From: Methylophilaceae bacterium
GTDB lineage: Bacteria; Pseudomonadota; Gammaproteobacteria; Burkholderiales; Methylophilaceae
Length of the DNA: 7,099 nucleotides
Assembly: GCA_003533095.1 (NCBI GenBank)
Contig: DOEL01000064.1
Location: 1 to 7,099, forward strand
Reading direction: 5' to 3'
The notes beneath the pieces are model-generated. The model saw only the letters and a list, made by a program, of their open reading frames with translations. It had not been told where the DNA came from and searched no databases. Shown piece after piece: positions 6,737 to 7,099 of the stretch (position 1 is the first letter of the stretch; each line of letters opens with the position of its first letter). The translations under genes were made by a program, and so were the position numbers.

Positions 6737-7099
6737 TTAAATGCCTTCATGTGCTGCAATCGCTGCTGATATGGCTGCTGCCATTAATTCAGGAGGAAAT
6801 TGACTTTGGTAGTTTATAAGCTCTGGGTGATCATCTACAAAACTTGTATTGAAGTTTGCTTCTTTAAATTGTTTATTGTTCATTATTTCTAAATAATAAG
6901 GGATTGTTGTTTTAACTCCAAATACAACAATATCATTGAGTGCTCTTTTGCCTCGCTGAATAACACTTTCCCAATTTAATGCCCATACCGTGAGTTTTGC
7001 ACACATAGAATCGTAATAAGGAGGAATTACATATCCTGTGTAGATGGACGCATCAATCCGAACACCGGGGCCGCCAGGTGCGTAATAACGTGTAATTTT
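6737..7099 (-). CDS. accC: AccC-family biotin carboxylase subunit (probable pyruvate carboxylase subunit A, PycA), C-terminal part
   Basis: The frame is open to the window edge, giving 120 C-terminal residues; the Met codon at 7004-7006 is internal. Biotin carboxylase uses ATP and bicarbonate to carboxylate biotin on its carrier. The visible part is the C-terminal subdomain: ITRYYAPGGPGVRID, IYTGYVIPPYYDSM, then KRALNDIVVFGVKTT, closely matching E. coli AccC (ITRFHAPGGFGVR, IYAGYTVPPYYDSM, GIKTN). The Arg of GVR, at 7058-7060, corresponds to catalytic Arg338 of E. coli. The tail, with PELMAAAISAAIAAHEG, runs beyond the end of E. coli AccC and resembles PycA of two-subunit pyruvate carboxylases. 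This and the adjacent oadA/pycB gene suggest the partner is pyruvate carboxylase, not acetyl-CoA carboxylase. Both roles for one subunit cannot be excluded. The ATP-grasp core and any promoter lie outside the window. Confidence 0.92.
   Translation of the reverse strand, partial: KITRYYAPGGPGVRIDASIYTGYVIPPYYDSMCAKLTVWALNWESVIQRGKRALNDIVVFGVKTTIPYYLEIMNNKQFKEANFNTSFVDDHPELINYQSQFPPELMAAAISAAIAAHEGI
6744..6748 (-). promoter_or_regulatory. Possible ribosome binding site of oadA
   Basis: GAAGG (minus strand) is inside the last codons of the biotin carboxylase gene, 13 nt before the oadA ATG. It occurs in nearly the same context (ATGAAGGC) as the candidate site before the methyltransferase gene. 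The spacing is long, so it is only a weak candidate. Confidence 0.3.

Noticed and set aside
7004..7006. Met codon as the start of a separate 89-residue protein
   Set aside because: The same frame continues upstream to the window edge with clear biotin carboxylase sequence (APGGPGVR, PPYYDSM).
1..7099. A defence system, mobile island or CRISPR array
   Set aside because: All eight genes are recognisable housekeeping families, composition is uniform, and no direct repeats, integrase, transposase or attachment-like sites are visible.

Overview
This A+T-rich, very compact stretch of a Gram-negative chromosome holds eight protein genes in two convergent blocks. The lipid A genes with rnhB, a YceF-type Maf protein and an AccC/OadA pair like pseudomonad PycA/PycB point to Proteobacteria. 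The low G+C, tiny spacers and a two-subunit pyruvate carboxylase would suit a streamlined betaproteobacterium such as the Methylophilaceae (OM43 / Methylopumilus-like). That placement is inference; a streamlined gammaproteobacterium or another betaproteobacterium remains possible.

Plus strand, 1-3596: the 3' part of lpxD (its 5' end is outside the window), then fabZ, lpxA, lpxB and rnhB, tightly packed with spacers of 18, 20, 2 and 0 nt. Three genes make lipid A: LpxA adds the first 3-hydroxyacyl chain to UDP-GlcNAc, LpxD adds the N-linked chain, and LpxB joins two sugars into the disaccharide. FabZ dehydrates the same 3-hydroxyacyl-ACP pool that LpxA and LpxD draw on, so the operon places the split between phospholipid and lipid A synthesis under one transcript. 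RnhB (RNase HII) is the usual passenger at the end of this cluster.

Minus strand, 7099-3582 (transcribed right to left): the 3' end of an AccC-type biotin carboxylase gene, an OadA/PycB-type carboxyltransferase with a C-terminal biotin domain, a YceF-type Maf nucleotide pyrophosphatase, and a short RsmI-like SAM-dependent methyltransferase. Spacers are 6 and 12 nt, then a 1-nt stop/start overlap. The first two genes most likely encode a two-subunit pyruvate carboxylase that replenishes oxaloacetate. The Maf-methyltransferase pair is the least understood part of the window.

The two blocks meet tail to tail, and the last 15 nt of rnhB overlap the last 15 nt of the methyltransferase gene. A candidate rho-independent terminator for the plus-strand operon lies across this overlap. 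Only 58 nt of the 7099 lie outside coding sequence. I see no tRNA, rRNA, CRISPR array, insertion sequence or phage gene, and no gene-free stretch anywhere near 300 nt. The most useful observations are a Val at the acyl-chain ruler position of LpxA while LpxD keeps the E. coli-type Met, the missing C-terminal helix of LpxD, the TTG start of lpxA, the overlapping convergent ends, and the coupled Maf-methyltransferase pair.
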